A stretch of 64,000 nucleotides of DNA from Catonia carolina (GCA_035578175.1 JAQMRL010000001.1:434323545-434387544); one strand, 5' to 3'; positions 46,006 through 58,335 are shown, counted from the stretch's first letter. A program made the numbers and translations. Notes: a model not told the origin generated them from the letters alone.

Positions 46006-47224
46006 CTCAACCCTAAGCGTCATGCATGGCTAAATTTTGTTTCCATTCACACTGAAATTAAATCTGTCATATTCCCTCATTAGAGGCTGTGATCGGAAAA
46101 TTAAATTACCTACATTATTATTACTCATGAATCTATGAGAAGAAAGAGCGTGATAAAAGCGTGATTAAATTACCTTTTCAAAAAATTATTTAAAAAAATA
46201 ATACAGTGATATTATACACAAGAAAATTACAAATTTTAAAAATCGTTAATTACAATATGATGTAGTTTTTTTGTAGTAGCCTACTCAAAGTGAATCTTAT
46301 AATTTAGATAAAATTAATAAATAATAACATTCTTAAATTTCAAGAGCAAAAAGATTAAAAAGTACATAAATGACTTATGTATTTAAGCGAGTCGTATATA
46401 CTATGAGTTACGTAAGTTCAATCAAATTATATATTTCCAGCATGATTTAACATTAATTGTCAATCTTTTCTTCGTGTACACCTAACACTAATCCTCTACA
46501 CTTCACATTTTAAAAATCCATCTACGTCAAAAAACTTCTTTTTTTTAATTATTTATTTATTTTATTTACTAAAATATCGCTACATTACAATTACAATTCA
46601 GTTCTATACTAAGCTATGTACAATAGGCCTACTTTAAACTAAATATAGGCTTACTTATACGCAAAAACTCTTCTTCACAAAGAGTTCTGTCCGCGCATAG
46701 GAGTATACAGAACAAAAAATTATATCATTTAAATACTTATAACTACTAAAAAATTACTAAGTTAAATTACTACAGTTAAATAGGTTATAAAGATTGTGTT
46801 AAACAGAACTAAAAAAAAACCTTAAAACAAATGACAAATTTAATTACATTTTATATAAAATATCAATATTATATTTAACTGATAATATATAGATATATAG
46901 ACAATATAATATATAGATATATAGATATATAGACAATATAGATATATTTTAATTTTAATAACAATTGAATTTTTTAAAAAAACTTCAAGATTATGTTTGT
47001 ATATTTTGTAATAGAGAGAAATATATATACGTACATATATTATAACTTTTATTATTTTAACTGTAACTACTTTACAACAATATAATTTTAACTAACACAA
47101 TGTAAATATTTTAACTTTATGGGAAATTAATTTCCCATAAGAAATTTTAAGAAGCTTAGTGTTGAAACCATGAATTAAAAAAGTCACTAATCAAAAATTA
47201 TTAACATCCAAAATTTATACACAA
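46006..47224. other. no gene; AT-rich with a TATAGATATATAGA tract
   Basis: 46880-46950 is a short-period AT repeat (ATATATAGATATATAGACAA and variants). Nothing else recognised. Confidence 0.5.
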
Positions 47225-47811
47225 CAATTCCGTTGATCCGAACGAATTAGGGCCAAGGTCAGTTCGGGTTTCATAATGTTCAGATTATCCAAAAAAAATG
47301 TGCATAATAACAAAAAATAATCCAAAAATAGATAAAAATAAAATTAGGCACGAATTATTGGTATGGCTTTGGCTAACTATGTTTAATTAAGTGAGAATAC
47401 AACACACAACTTTTCACCTAGTCACTGAATGATTGTTCCTAGCAAGAGCCTACATAATTTTTGATAGCCCAGATTGAGCCGATGAGAGTGGTGATGTATT
47501 TCAGATTTTGAAATAAATTCCAGGATTTGAAAATTCAGGTGAAGTTGAAGTGAACAACTGACGATAAAGGTTTTTAATTCACAGACGAGAAATAGCCCCC
47601 GTAATCATGAAGCACTCTAGTGAAAGTCCACAAGAAGCTGATGAAATATGTAACAAAGAGCGGCTTATTTAACATACAGAGTAGCAAAAGCTTTGGAAAT
47701 AACACAACAGTACGTAGAGCAGCATAATGGCATCATAGTATTTATGAGGTCCCGATGAAATACTTCAGCAACAAGGTTTTCGCCATTACGGTAACAAACA
47801 ATCAGTGACTA
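47225..47811 (+). mobile_element. pogo/jerky-type transposon relic, internally deleted
   Basis: 47228-47300 has a terminal-repeat-like CCGTTGATCCGAACGAATTA and TTCAGATTATCC, as in pogo-like elements. 47670-47811 reads AKALEITQQYVEQHNGIIVF, then SATRFSPLR and QTISDYT after stops. This is the ...AL...L.YVEQ....TDV....R....R...LRQ.TI.DFF tail of jerky/pogo transposases. The core is gone. A mariner is inserted at 47812 and the right end is missing. Confidence 0.55.
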
Positions 47812-47813
47812 TA

Positions 47814-48433
47814 CGAGGTGTGGCTACTAAATAACGAGACTGACGTTGTAAATTTTTATTTTATACATAATCACTTATTGTTACCTTCAATATATACTCC
47901 TCTCTATCCCTAAAACGCTCCATATGAATTTTCCATTGTTGGAAACAGTGCTGGAAGTCATCTTCTGTCAGCTCCTTCAGGACACGTGCCGCTTTCTCTA
48001 TTACAGCTTCCACGACTCAACTCTTGTCCATTTTAATGCAGACTTCACCTTAGGGAAAAGGTAGACGATAATAACATGTAATGAAACGTGGTTTATTACT
48101 TATGATCCGGAAACGAAGCGCCAATCCATGCACTGGAAGAGCCGAACTTCACCGAGAGCCACAAAAGCTCAAATGAGCAAGTTAAAATTTAAAGCAATGC
48201 TGATTGTTTTTTTGATATCCATGGGATTGTGTACCTTCACTGGGTTCCTGAAGGTCAAACAATTAATCAATATTACTACCTTGAGGTACTTTCTAAACTA
48301 CATCAAAGAGTAAGGAAAAAACGCCCCGGAATGTGGAAGGACAAATCATGGGTTCTCCACCAAGAAAATGCGCCAGCTCATTCCGCGTTATCTGTCAAGA
48401 GGTTCCTAGCCAAGTACAGCATCTCAGTGTTAG
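47814..48433 (+). mobile_element. rearranged mariner with inverted 3' end, second copy, right end lost
   Basis: TA then CGAGGTGTGGCTACTAAATA starts an inverted mariner 3' end (47814 to about 48070). It switches at the same point as copy 4621-5539, within FYLFP antisense to the TWFITYDPETKR region. The transposase catalytic half then runs to about the SISVL segment, where Jockey sequence takes over. It shares the altered D1 region with the other copy. Confidence 0.8.
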
Positions 48434-48700
48434 ACATATGGAGTTGGACATTGGACATATGGAGTTCAACTTTGGGGATCTGCTAAACCTTCACACACGA
48501 AACGTATACAAGCGATTCAGAGCAAGACTCTACGAACGATAACGAACTGCCCCTTTTACTTCACCAACTCAATGTTGCACAAAGACTTACAAATCCCAAA
48601 CGTAATTGATATCGCGAAACAACTATACAAGACGATGCATGACAAATTTGAATTACATTACAACCCTCTCATACAAAACTTGTACATTATACATACTGGG
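48434..48700 (+). mobile_element. Jockey-like LINE, C-terminal tail of reverse transcriptase ORF2
   Basis: One frame is open through HWTYGVQLWGSAKPSHTKRI, QAIQSKTLRTITNCPFYFTN, MLHKDLQIPNVIDIAKQLYK and HYNPLIQNL. This is the WTYGxQLWGxA ... IQxxQSKxLR ... LHxDLxIPxV ... H.NPL...L order of Jockey ORF2. It is fused directly to the truncated mariner, so either the mariner was truncated by this LINE or a later deletion joined them. Confidence 0.8.
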
Positions 48701-49554
48701 TGCTCAGCGCGGACATTTCAAGCGCCTCTGGCTAATTCATCTTTTTGGCCAACTGTAGGACTATGGTGATGACTGCACGCTCCCTCAAGTAAATCAAGTT
48801 TTGGAACATTAGCTTCACATTTAGGAATTGTATAAATACAATAACAGATACTTAATTTCAATATTGAACGTGTCAAAAAAAAGATTGAAAAGCTTCTATT
48901 TAAGTTACTCAAATTAGATAAATAAAATCTCAAAAACTTTTTGGAAAATTTAAGTACAAACTCCCAATTTTTTTTACGGCAATGTAACACAGTCACGAAA
49001 ATAATTTTAATGTAGATATTGTAAGTACGCCAATGTAGTAGGTTTAATTCAATACTCTAACTAAAGTGTTTTATTTAAAGAAAAATGTTTTGTTATAATC
49101 ACCATGATAAAATACACCAACGTGATTTTATGACGTAATTAGTTATTCAAACTAACTTTATTATTCATTTCTATTTCCTCATTAACTGAAACAGATGAAA
49201 ATCTTATTTAGGGTAATTAGAAACATCATCAAATATATAACACAATGAATCGGATTAACTAGTAGGTTCCAGTTAAACTTAGTTATAAACAATAATGAAT
49301 GAGAATGTGTGAAATAGACTGATAAAATTAAAAAATTACGCTTTCGTTTATATAACTATTTCAATTTTAATAATATTGGTCAGTTGTTCTTTTCCAGTTT
49401 GATGTGAAGTCTCGTCTCGTGTTTTTTTTTTATCGCCTGTTAAATAACTTCTATTAAAAGTCACACACTATAAGGTCAGTATTACAGTGCATGATCTGTT
49501 TGTAGTATTGCTTTTTTATTTTAAAAAAATGAAATTATAATACTAGATTAATTT
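48701..49554. other. no feature recognised
   Basis: AT-rich; no domain or shared repeat. Confidence 0.4.
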
Positions 49555-50360
49555 TTACTTTCTCTTGCCTATATGGGAAGGAAAGTATTGTTTTCATGTC
49601 GATTTTTCGAAATCGAGTGTTCACCGGATCTACACTTTTTCAGACCGCCTGAACCCAAAAAACATGTTTTTAGCGATTGGTCTGTGTGTGTGTGTCTGTG
49701 TGTGTGTGTGTGTGTGTGCGTGTGCGTGTGTGCATGTGTGTGAACAAAATATTTCAAGAACGGAACATCGTACGAACTTGAAACTTGAAACTTAAGTTAG
49801 ACACCACTGCCAAACCCGACACGAACATTTTCGTCAAAATCGGTCAACCGGAAGTAGTAGTTTATTCGTGTAATTTTTCACTTTTTTGCGATTTTCTCAA
49901 AAACTGGCCCTACAATTTTTTTTAAAAATCGCCGGGTTTACTAAATTTTTTATGCTCTACAAGATAGGGTAGGCGCCATGTTTACTGAAATTTTTGGTGA
50001 GGCTGTTTTCACGTAAAAAAATTGTTTTTTTAAGATTGCGACTTTAATACTCATTTAAGATCAAACATTTATATAATAAAAGTTGTAGAGAATTTAAAAT
50101 CCTACATCTTTTATTTCCAAGATTTTATTCAGTGTATAACGGTTAGTTTAGCGGTAATTAGCAATTTTCTGTTTTTTTCTCACAAAAACGTGTGAAAATC
50201 GATTTTTTTAAGATTTCGGCCTTAGTATGCATTTTACGACAACAGTGTATATAATCAAATTTATAGGAAATTAAAATATCTGCAACTTTTATTTTGAGCA
50301 TTCTTTTCTGCAGAGCCTAGTTTAGCGTGAAAGAGTAATTTTCCGTATTTTTTATTTAAA
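49555..50360 (+). repeat. R950 repeat, right end truncated
   Basis: ACTTTCTCTTGCCTATATGG and GAAGGAAAGTATTG form the near-palindromic end. A (GT)n tract lies at 49681-49742, then AATCGGTCAACCGGAAGTAG and the two tandem-like blocks. It stops after TTTAGCGTGAAAGAGTAATT, about 150 bp short of the full element. Confidence 0.75.
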
Positions 50361-50684
50361 AAAAATAAAATTATCTAATATTAGATTAATTCTTAACTTA
50401 GAATTAATTTTCCAATAGTAATTAAAAAACAATTTTATAAACATAAATAGTTTCATTTCATTTAATTTTTCTTCAATGCGGCAAAAAAATTTCCTTGATT
50501 TATTTTTTAATTATTTTCTTAATGAATATTTAAAACCTTTGTAGCACGAGAGAAAATATATATGAGTTACGTAATAACTGATAGGGTACGGTAGTCATCA
50601 TACATAACTGGCCAGTAAATTTTTGTAGCCTACATTTCAGCATAACAAACATCTTTACCTGTAAGGCTTTCTTAAAATGTTAAT

Positions 50685-51110
50685 TAATAAAATCTGGTTG
50701 AAACACTAACATGACTTTCTCTTGCCAATGTAAATAATGATAACTGTAATCTTTGTTTAATCATTAATAAACAATGTAATATGAAATATATAACCTAGTT
50801 TTAATCATGAATGAATAACCAAAATGAAAATCAGCCCAAAAAAAGAAGTCATTAATTGACGCTAAACTAGGTCTGTATAAATAAATTCTAAAATAAAAGT
50901 TGTAGGTTTTCTTTAAATTTTCTATAACTTTAGTTACATGCACTTTTTTCATAAAATGCTTACTAAAGCCGCAATCTTAAAAAATCTCATTTTTGTACCG
51001 ATTTTTATAAACAAAATACAGAAAATCACTAATTGACTCTAAACTAAGCGTTGTAGAAAAAAAGTTCGAAATATAAGTTGCAGGTGTTTTAATTTTCAAC
51101 AATGCCGATC
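50685..51110 (-). repeat. R950 repeat, partial reversed copy
   Basis: Reversed GTGTGAA..CCAGATTTT end (AAATCTGGTTGAAACACTAA), CTTTCTCTTGCCAATGTAAA, then the two inner blocks with GCTAAACTA phrases. The hairpin end is absent. It lies 325 bp downstream of the truncated plus-strand copy, in opposite orientation. Confidence 0.65.
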
Positions 51111-51193
51111 CCTCGAATTTCGTTATAACCGAATTTTACTGTAATTATATTAAATCTGGTAGTTTGTGAAAGTTCAAAAAATATATTGTGTTC

Positions 51194-51945
51194 TTAAGGG
51201 GAGACTGTACTTTGTCTCCCGCCAATGTTAAATTTGCTATTTTTAGGTACATTTTTCATAGGATTGGTAAAAGATAGGGATATTAAACTTTACACACAAT
51301 AGGTGTTGGGTTTCTTCTCGAGCTACTGACATTTTTTTAATTTAATCTTTGGATCACACATTTTTTTTTAAATTACGAATAACATAAAATTGTTACAAAT
51401 TGTTTTCTACGTTTTTTGCGTATTACTAATTTTTGGAGCACCTGAGGAAGTCATAAAAATATACATAAATATGTGGACATACAAGATAAATAACTGGTAA
51501 AAATTTCAGCCTGGTAGGTTTATTGATTTCTGAGAAAAATGTAGGCTACTTAGTGTTAAAAATCTAAATTTACGGGAAAACGCAAAAAAACAAGAAGACG
51601 CAAACCAAAAAAAAATGTACACAAACAAGTAAATTTCCCATCAACAGTTGTTTAGAAAGCTGAACCAACAGCAGAGAATACAAAAAACAGTGATGCAGAT
51701 ATTTTAAAAGCTAAAATTTTCTTTGAACTAAAACAAGCAGTATAAAATTGTGAAAAATATTCGTTCTTGGTAATATGATGATTTTTTTGTGTAAACTTGA
51801 TAAAAACTTAACTTTTCATGAAAAAATATTTTTTTTGACGTGATTTAATGGTTTCTTCTGATAGATCTAGGCCTAAACTATTGAAAAACATAAAAAACCA
51901 AAAATCGAAATTTTGAGTTAAAACCATCGTGCCATCTCCCCTTAA
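51194..51945 (+). mobile_element. T750 non-autonomous element, copy D
   Basis: TTAAGGGGAGACTGTACTTT to GTGCCATCTCCCCTTAA, 752 bp, body as in copies A-C. It abuts the 3' end of a group A LINE at 51946. Confidence 0.85.
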
Positions 51946-52005
51946 CTGTTTCTTCTTCTTCATCTTCTCACAACAGAGGATTAGGCTTCCGCCTGTTCCG
52001 TCTCA
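51946..52005 (-). mobile_element. LINE group A 3' terminus only
   Basis: Reversed (AAG)n tail and the GGAACAGGCGGAAGCCTAAT hairpin sequence, matching 36950-37003. No coding part. Confidence 0.7.
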
Positions 52006-52067
52006 CAACAGCGACTGTATCTTTCACTACCAAATTTCAGTTTTCCAAATTTTAGTCTGCAATACTC

Positions 52068-52440
52068 TTGTTGTTTAGGTCATCAGCTGAAAGGTTGGAT
52101 TGAACCTTTAAAGTCTAGAGGCTTAATAAGGTAAAACAAGAAGTGAGGTGTTTTACCATTGCCTTCCTAATTGAGTGGAAAAGTGTGCTTATCAGCATGC
52201 CAGGCCCTCCGAAAAGCATCTACTTTCCACCCAGCAAATGATACCTTCACTTCATTCACCGCAGGTCCTGGCAGTATATTGAAATTCATTACTTTCAGAG
52301 AATATAACTCTAACTAGTGTCTAGTACACATTTACCTTTTCTATTCATAATTGCTTCAGTCATATAATTGGCTGACAATGTGATAAGAAACAGAACTATT
52401 TTTTGCAGCCCTGGAACTAGCAGATCGTGAAATTTTTTTA
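52068..52440 (-). repeat. R400 repeat, diverged copy
   Basis: Hairpin CAGCTGAAAGGTTGG and the family body. The minus-strand frame is interrupted in this copy. The distal end is lost after the CTAGCAGATCGTG segment. Confidence 0.65.
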
Positions 52441-52670
52441 GAAATCATCTACTTTTTAAATGTCATGGTTTTAAGCCATACTCTAATTTTTAAATATCTG
52501 TTGTATTCACTAGTAAATAAAAAAAAGAACACCTACCCTAGGATGTCTTTTAGCCACATTTGGGGGTTCAATTTCCTTCACCTCGTACATTATGAGTTCT
52601 TGTAAATATATTATAGATTTTGGAAAAATATGAATGGATTAATATTGTAAAAAAATAGAAAATAATAAAG

Positions 52671-52699
<29 letters not shown>
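52671..52699. repeat. (TTA)n microsatellite
   Basis: Short TTA run about 40 bp before an R400 copy, on the side of its hairpin terminus. Confidence 0.85.
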
Positions 52700-52701
<2 letters not shown>

Positions 52702-52739
52702 TCTTGTAGATATCTATGAGGTACTCTCAGCTCTCTAAT

Positions 52740-53135
52740 TGTTGTTGTTTAGGTCATCAGCCGAAAGGCTGGTTTGAACCTGTAGAGGTTTTACTAAGTA
52801 AAACGAGGAGTGAGGTGGTTTACAATTGCCTTCCTCACTGAATGGGAAAGTACGCTTATCAGCATGCCGGGCCCTCTGAAAAGCACATATTTTCCACTCT
52901 GCAAATGACACCTTCACTTCATTCATCACAGGGTCTGGCTGTATAATAAAATTCATTACTTTCAGAGAAGATAACTCTGATTAGTGTCGTTTACACCTCT
53001 ACCTCTTCTCTTCTTAAATGATTCAGTCATTTAATTGACTGACGATGTGATAAGAAACAGAACTAATTTATTTTAGCCCTTCAACGAACAGGTTGAGTGT
53101 AAAAAATTTAAAACTCCACCTGTCTGTAACGGGCA
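52740..53135 (-). repeat. R400 repeat, well-preserved copy with open frame
   Basis: The plus strand starts TTGTTGTTTAGGTCATCAGC followed by CGAAAGGCTGG and ends CCACCTGTCTGTAACGGGCA. On the minus strand a frame of 73 codons starts MNFIIQPDPVMNEVKVSFAE and runs through the hairpin to poly-Asn. Related frames occur in five other copies. Confidence 0.8.
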
Positions 53136-53705
53136 GGCTCTCTACTTAAACAAACATTAAAAACTAGTCACACGGTTTGTAAGTTTAAGGTAGAAACTGC
53201 GGCCCGATTGTCATTTGACTGTCTGACGTAGTTGGCCAGAAGATATTTCACTCACCGGCAACTTTAAAGACACAACTCGAAAAGATTTTAAATTTGAGTT
53301 ACACTGGTAGATCGGACATTTTTTTTTTTGTTTATATCGCTGTAAAACTGATACAGAATTATTTCTACAGGGAACCTTGATAAAGTATGTGTCATGATTT
53401 CGAAAAAACATAATTTTACAATGTGACGTATTAGTATTGAGATAATTCAAGTTGTGCGTTATTGCTTTATTCGGTTTTTTTGTGAAACAGTTAGTTGCGA
53501 GATAGTAGTGGCTTATTTCATAGAAATATCATTAGTGTTAAAATATAACAGTGTCCTAATTTTAGTTTTAGATTGTTTAAAAAACAATCAAGAAATAATA
53601 TCACAATTCAAATTACGATACTTATATTTTTGGGTGAACCCAACCTATAATTTATTTAATCATGCAATTTTTATTGGTGATATCATGCCTATTTTATAAA
53701 AAAAA

Positions 53706-53796
53706 TCATGTCAATGAATAAATCACAATGATTTATTGTGATTTATTGTCATTCATTGACATGACAAAAATCATGTCAATGAATAAATCACAATGA
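53706..53796. repeat. 26-bp motif in inverted-then-direct arrangement
   Basis: TCATGTCAATGAATAAATCA (continuing CAATGA) at 53706-53731, its near-perfect inverse at about 53738-53765, then a third copy in the first orientation at 53771-53796. The first two can form a stem of about 25 bp. Confidence 0.8.
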
Positions 53797-53965
53797 CTAA
53801 ATATTTTCTAAAACTTAATCGACTAACTTTGTTTCATTGTTAAAAAATTTCAGTTTTTTTTAGTTGTCTCGCTATAGTTGCCGGTGAGCGTCTTTTCGAT
53901 GGCACTAGAGAAAAAGAGAGAGCGGATAAAAGATAATACTCCGCTACTATAACTGGTTGTTCAGG

Positions 53966-54320
53966 GTTTGTTGTTTTACTAAGTAAAACAAGGAGTTAAG
54001 TGGTTTACAATTTTCTTCCTCACTGAGTGGAAAAGTACGCTTATCAGCACGACAGGCCCTCTGAAAAGCACATATTTTCCACTCTGCAAATGACACCTTC
54101 ACTTTATGTACCACAGGGTCTGGCTGTATAATGAAATTCATTAATTTCAGCTGAGATAACTCTGGCTAGTGTCTTTTACACCTTTACCTCTTCTTTTTAT
54201 AAATGCTTCAGTCATAAAATTGGCTGACAATGTGATAAAAAACAGAACTATTTTTTGTAGCCCTGGAACTAGCAGATCGTGTGCAAATAATTTAACACTC
54301 CATCTGCCTGTTATGGGTAA
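53966..54320 (-). repeat. R400 repeat, lacking the hairpin end
   Basis: It starts inside the family at TTGTTTTACTAAGTAAAACA and continues to the CACTCCATCTGCCTGTTATG end. The minus-strand frame starts MNFIIQPDPVVHKVKVSFAE and is open for 64 codons. Confidence 0.7.
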
Positions 54321-55279
54321 TACTATAAATTTTAAATCTGCAATAATATAAATAACATAAAATTTAAGAACATAAATTTGCAATAATGTAAAAATATCTG
54401 CAATAATATATATATATATATAAATTTAATTACTATTTATTGTTTTTTTTTATTTAATAAAAGATGAACAAATAGATTTGTCTGATGGATTGAATAAAAA
54501 TTTACTTTAAAATACAAAAGTGAAGGTTCACGCATTCACCCTAGACCTTGATAACATAACCTAGAGAAGATAGGGCAAGAAAAAACTCAGTGAGAAATTG
54601 AGAGAGGGAGAAAGAGAATGACGAATAGAATTGCAGCAGCCTGTAAACATTCAATATCCTATCTAGACGAACCGAGCTAATAGTACTCATCGGGCAGTCG
54701 ACACGTTGAGAACTTAAGAGCATGTTGTTACTAATACTGACATTATAAAAGTGTTTATCATACGTTTTTTTTTTTTTAAATACTTAGGATGTAAGTAGTT
54801 AATTTGCTGGTCCTAAAGTGTAGTGTTACCAAGAGAAAATCACGTGATCAGTGTTAAACATCGGTATCTTATCTGTTACATTGTTGATACAGCTGCTTCT
54901 GTTTCTGAAAAGAAAATAGTATGTATATTAAAATGAATTATGATAGGTTATATTTTATAACAGTTTATTACACTTTTAAGTACTACTTTTTAGCCGACTT
55001 AATTCATTATGTTAACGGATTATTGAATCTCTAGTTATTATATTCTCTATAAATCAGATATGATAGTAGTTAATAATAGTACTTAATATAATAGGTGTAC
55101 TTCAAGTAACAATGCAATTGCTACTGCTTTTTATTATATTAATGTTTTTAGAAGTATAATATAAACTTTAGCTTAATTTCATTGGTGGATTTAGCATCAA
55201 GTTTACGAGGGGTCACTACCGGGAGAGGGTTTGTAAATACCCCACAAAAGAGCGGGAAGTCCGGGGTACCTCCCCCGGG
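54321..55279. other. no feature recognised
   Basis: AT-rich, with a short (AT)n run at 54405-54425. 55190-55280 is GC-richer (GGGGTACCTCCCCCGGGAAA) but unassigned. Confidence 0.4.
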
Positions 55280-56091
55280 AAAAATTGTTTTTTTTAAATC
55301 TGGGGTGAAACACTCAAACAACTTTCTCTTGCCAATGCAAATAATGATCAATATAACCTAACATTAGTAATGTACTAACATTAGAAAAAAACAAAAAACT
55401 AACCTCAATAAATAGGCTATAGGCCTAACCTTATTTTAATCATGAGTGAAAGACGCAAAATTAAAATCGACCTCAGTTTGGCTTAAAAATACGGAAAATC
55501 ACTCTTTCACGCTAAACTAGGCTCTGTAGAGAAAAATACTCTAAATAAAGTTGTATATCTTTTAATTTCCTATAAATTTTATTATACTTTTTTGTCGTAA
55601 AATACCTAATAAGGCTGAAATCTTCAAATAATCGATTTTTTTACACGATTTCGTGAGAAAAAACAGAAAATCGCTAATTACCGCTAAACTAAGCGTTATA
55701 CAAAAAGTTTTATTTAATTTATACAAAAAAGTTGTAGGATTTTAAATTCGCTACAACTTTTATGCATAAATTTTTGCGCTAAAATGCATATTAAAGCCGT
55801 AATCTTAAAACAATAATTTTTTACGTGTAAACAGTCTCACCAAGAATTTCAGCAAATATGGCGCCTACCCTATCTTGTAGAGAATAAAAAATTTAGTAAA
55901 CCAGGCGATTTTTTAAAAAGTCGTAGGACCAGTTTTTGAGAAAATTGCAAAAAAATTAAAAATTACACGAATAAAATACTACTTCCGGTTGACCGATTTT
56001 GATGAAAATGTTCGTGTCGGGTCCGGTAGTGGTATGTAACTTAAGTTTCAAGTTTCAAGTTCGTACAATATTCCGTTCTTGAGATACTCTG

Positions 56092-56144
<53 letters not shown>

Positions 56145-56300
56145 CACACAGACACACACACACACCAATCGCTAAAAACATGTTTTTTGGGTTCAGGGGG
56201 TCTGAAAACGTGTAGATCCGATGAAAACTCGATTTCGAAAAATCGACATGAAAAAAATACTTTCCTTCCTATATATTCATATAGGCAAGAGAAAGTAATA
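55280..56300 (-). repeat. R950 repeat, full-length reversed copy
   Basis: The left end is AAATCTGGGGTGAAACACTC, the right end CCTATATATTCATATAGGCA followed by AGAGAAAGTA, which with the preceding TACTTTCCTT folds into a hairpin. The inner blocks are as in 20918-21885. The dinucleotide tract is expanded to (CA)n at 56094-56165. Confidence 0.8.
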
Positions 56301-56524
56301 CACATCTTAAAAACACGTTTTTCCGTAATTCTGAGTCTAAAATTTTCAATTTTCATACTGTTATAACAGACAATATGAAACAATTTTAGAATTTAAGAAA
56401 TTCAACAATGGTGAATATATTGCCAATTTCAAATTTAAAAGAATTTTATACCATAATGACTCATACAACAAAGAAAATATGAAAATAATTTATTGGTAAA
56501 GGTTTTACAATTATATAAACACTT
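56301..56524. other. no feature recognised; carries left target duplication of the next LINE
   Basis: AT-rich spacer. AAACACTT at 56517-56524 repeats at 57462-57469. Confidence 0.6.
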
Positions 56525-57461
56525 CATCATCATCATCGTCCTTCAAGGATTAGGCTCTGTTGGCCTGTTCCGGCATCCATTTCTTTCGTGGTCTTCCAAC
56601 GTCTCGCCTTCCACCGGGTTGATACTCCCATGCTAGTATGGGAAGCCTATCACTTGGCATGCTGAGTAAATGACTGGACCAGTTTCTCCTGTACCTTTTC
56701 CGAGTTTCTAGCAAAGGTTCCACTCTCAGGTCCGCTCTTATATTTTCATTTCTTATATGATCTAACCTAGAGTAGCCTTTGATTGCTCGCAGAAATCTCA
56801 TCTCAGCTGCTTGCATTCGAGACTCAGTTCTTCTATTTGGTACCCATACTTCGGCTTCCATAGGCTATCAATGGTATTGCCATTGTTCTATAAAATTTTA
56901 GTTGGGTATCCTGCCGTGTTTTCCTCCCTATAGCTCTTCTTATAGAACCACAAACGGCGCTGAATTTAGCCAGCTTCTCATTCACATCATCCTCTTCAAC
57001 AAATGAGATACGGCATCCCAAGTAACTAAAGTCTCTTACCTGGTCCAGAGCCTGATCACCCAGCACAATTTTGCATCTAATTGGCCACTTTCCTCTGAAT
57101 GCCATAACCTTGGATTTATGAGGTGAGATCTTCATGCCAAAATCTAAACCAATTTTATTCAGCTTGAAAAGTGCATATTGTAGTTTGTCTTCCGAGTTGA
57201 AAATAATTACAGTATCGTCAGCATAAAGTAGAGAGTTCAAGAATACATTATTGCAAAGTTGAATGCCTGAGTCAACGTTTTGATTCCAAATATTTAGAAT
57301 CTCGTCTGTATAAATATTAAAAAGAGTCGGAGACATTGGACAACCTTGTCTCACGCGTTTGATAACGTTTTGAGAGCTCGATTGTGGGATGTGATGCTCA
57401 AGAAAGGATATCCCAAGCACCTTGTGGCGGCGATTGTGGGTACATACACCAATACTGATAC
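56525..57461 (-). mobile_element. LINE group A relative, 5'-truncated RT with target duplication
   Basis: On the minus strand a frame from 57420 reads VRQGCPMSPTLFNIYTDEIL (RT motif B), LLYADDTVIIF (motif C, YADD) and DFSYLGCRISFVEEDDVNEK, then QLKFYRTMAIPLIAYGS. A one-base shift near 56850 leads into ESRMQAAEMRFLRAIKGYSR and GGRRDVGRPRKKW, ending near 56550. The 3' end has GGAACAGGCC..GCCTAATCC and a (GAT)n tail. AAACACTT flanks both sides. Motif A and everything before it are absent, so the copy was truncated on insertion. Confidence 0.85.
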
Positions 57462-57609
57462 AAACACTTAAGTTACATAAAAGTATTTGTTATGTTAGAG
57501 TAAAATTTGGAGAGGTGTCATGATCCTGTAATCCCGCCTAAATCCGCCAATGCTTAATTTAGCACATAATATTAATCAGATATTTTATATTTTCATCTAT
57601 CCATAACAG

Positions 57610-57985
57610 ACAGGTGGAGTTTCAAATTATTTACACTCAATCTGTTAGTTGCAGGGCTAAAATAAATAGTTCTGTTTCTTATCATGTGGTCAGCCAATTA
57701 AATGACTGAAGCATTTGAGAACAGAAGAGGTAGAGGTGTAAAAGGCATTAATCAGAGTTATCTCCGCTGAAAGTAATGAATTTCATTATACAGCCAGACC
57801 CTGTGGTGAATAAAGTGAAGGTGTCATTTGCAGAGAGAAAAATATGTGCTTTTCAGAGGGCCTGGCATGCTGATAAGCGTACTTTTCCACTCAGTGAGGA
57901 AGGCAATTTTAAATCACCTCACTCCTTGTTTTACTTAGTAAAACTTCTACAGGTTCAAACCAGCTGATGGCCTAAACAACAATGT
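57610..57985 (+). repeat. R400 repeat in the opposite orientation
   Basis: It starts CAGACAGGTGGAGTTTCAAA and ends AGGTTCAAACCAGCTGATGG followed by CCTAAACAACA. The frame MNFIIQPDPVVNKVKVSFAE is on the plus strand here (57776-57967), showing that it travels with the repeat. Confidence 0.8.
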
Positions 57986-58071
57986 TTTTATTTCTAAATT
58001 CCAAAAATAATTAAATTTTATTGTGGATAAATTATTTTAGTATTTTAGTAAATATAGGTAATCTTTTTTTT

Positions 58072-58335
58072 TGTAATCCCTAATGTGTGTTCGTTGCAAT
58101 CTGTTCAATTTAGAACAATAAACAACCCCATGACCCAATGAGATGAGAATGATGTGTATGACGTGTAGTCTTGTACAGACTCAGGTCGACCATTCCTGAG
58201 AGAGTATGGTTAATTGAATCCCAACCATCAAAGTACACCGGTAGCCACTGTCCAGCATTCAAATCCGTATAAAAGTAACTACCTTTACTAGGATTTGAAC
58301 CAGGAACCTTCGTCTCCGAAAATCAGCTGTTAAAA
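58072..58335 (-). repeat. SINE family S2, near-complete reversed copy
   Basis: Matches 45712-46005 in reverse: GCAATCTGTTC, TTGTACAGACTCAGGTCGAC, AAATCCGTATAAAAGTAACT and the T-arm-like ACTAGGATTTGAACCAGGAA at the head. Confidence 0.7.

Noticed and set aside
49565..49795. Frames with Val-Cys or His-Thr runs here and at 56079-56383
   Set aside because: They cross the GT/CA tracts of R950 and are not genes.
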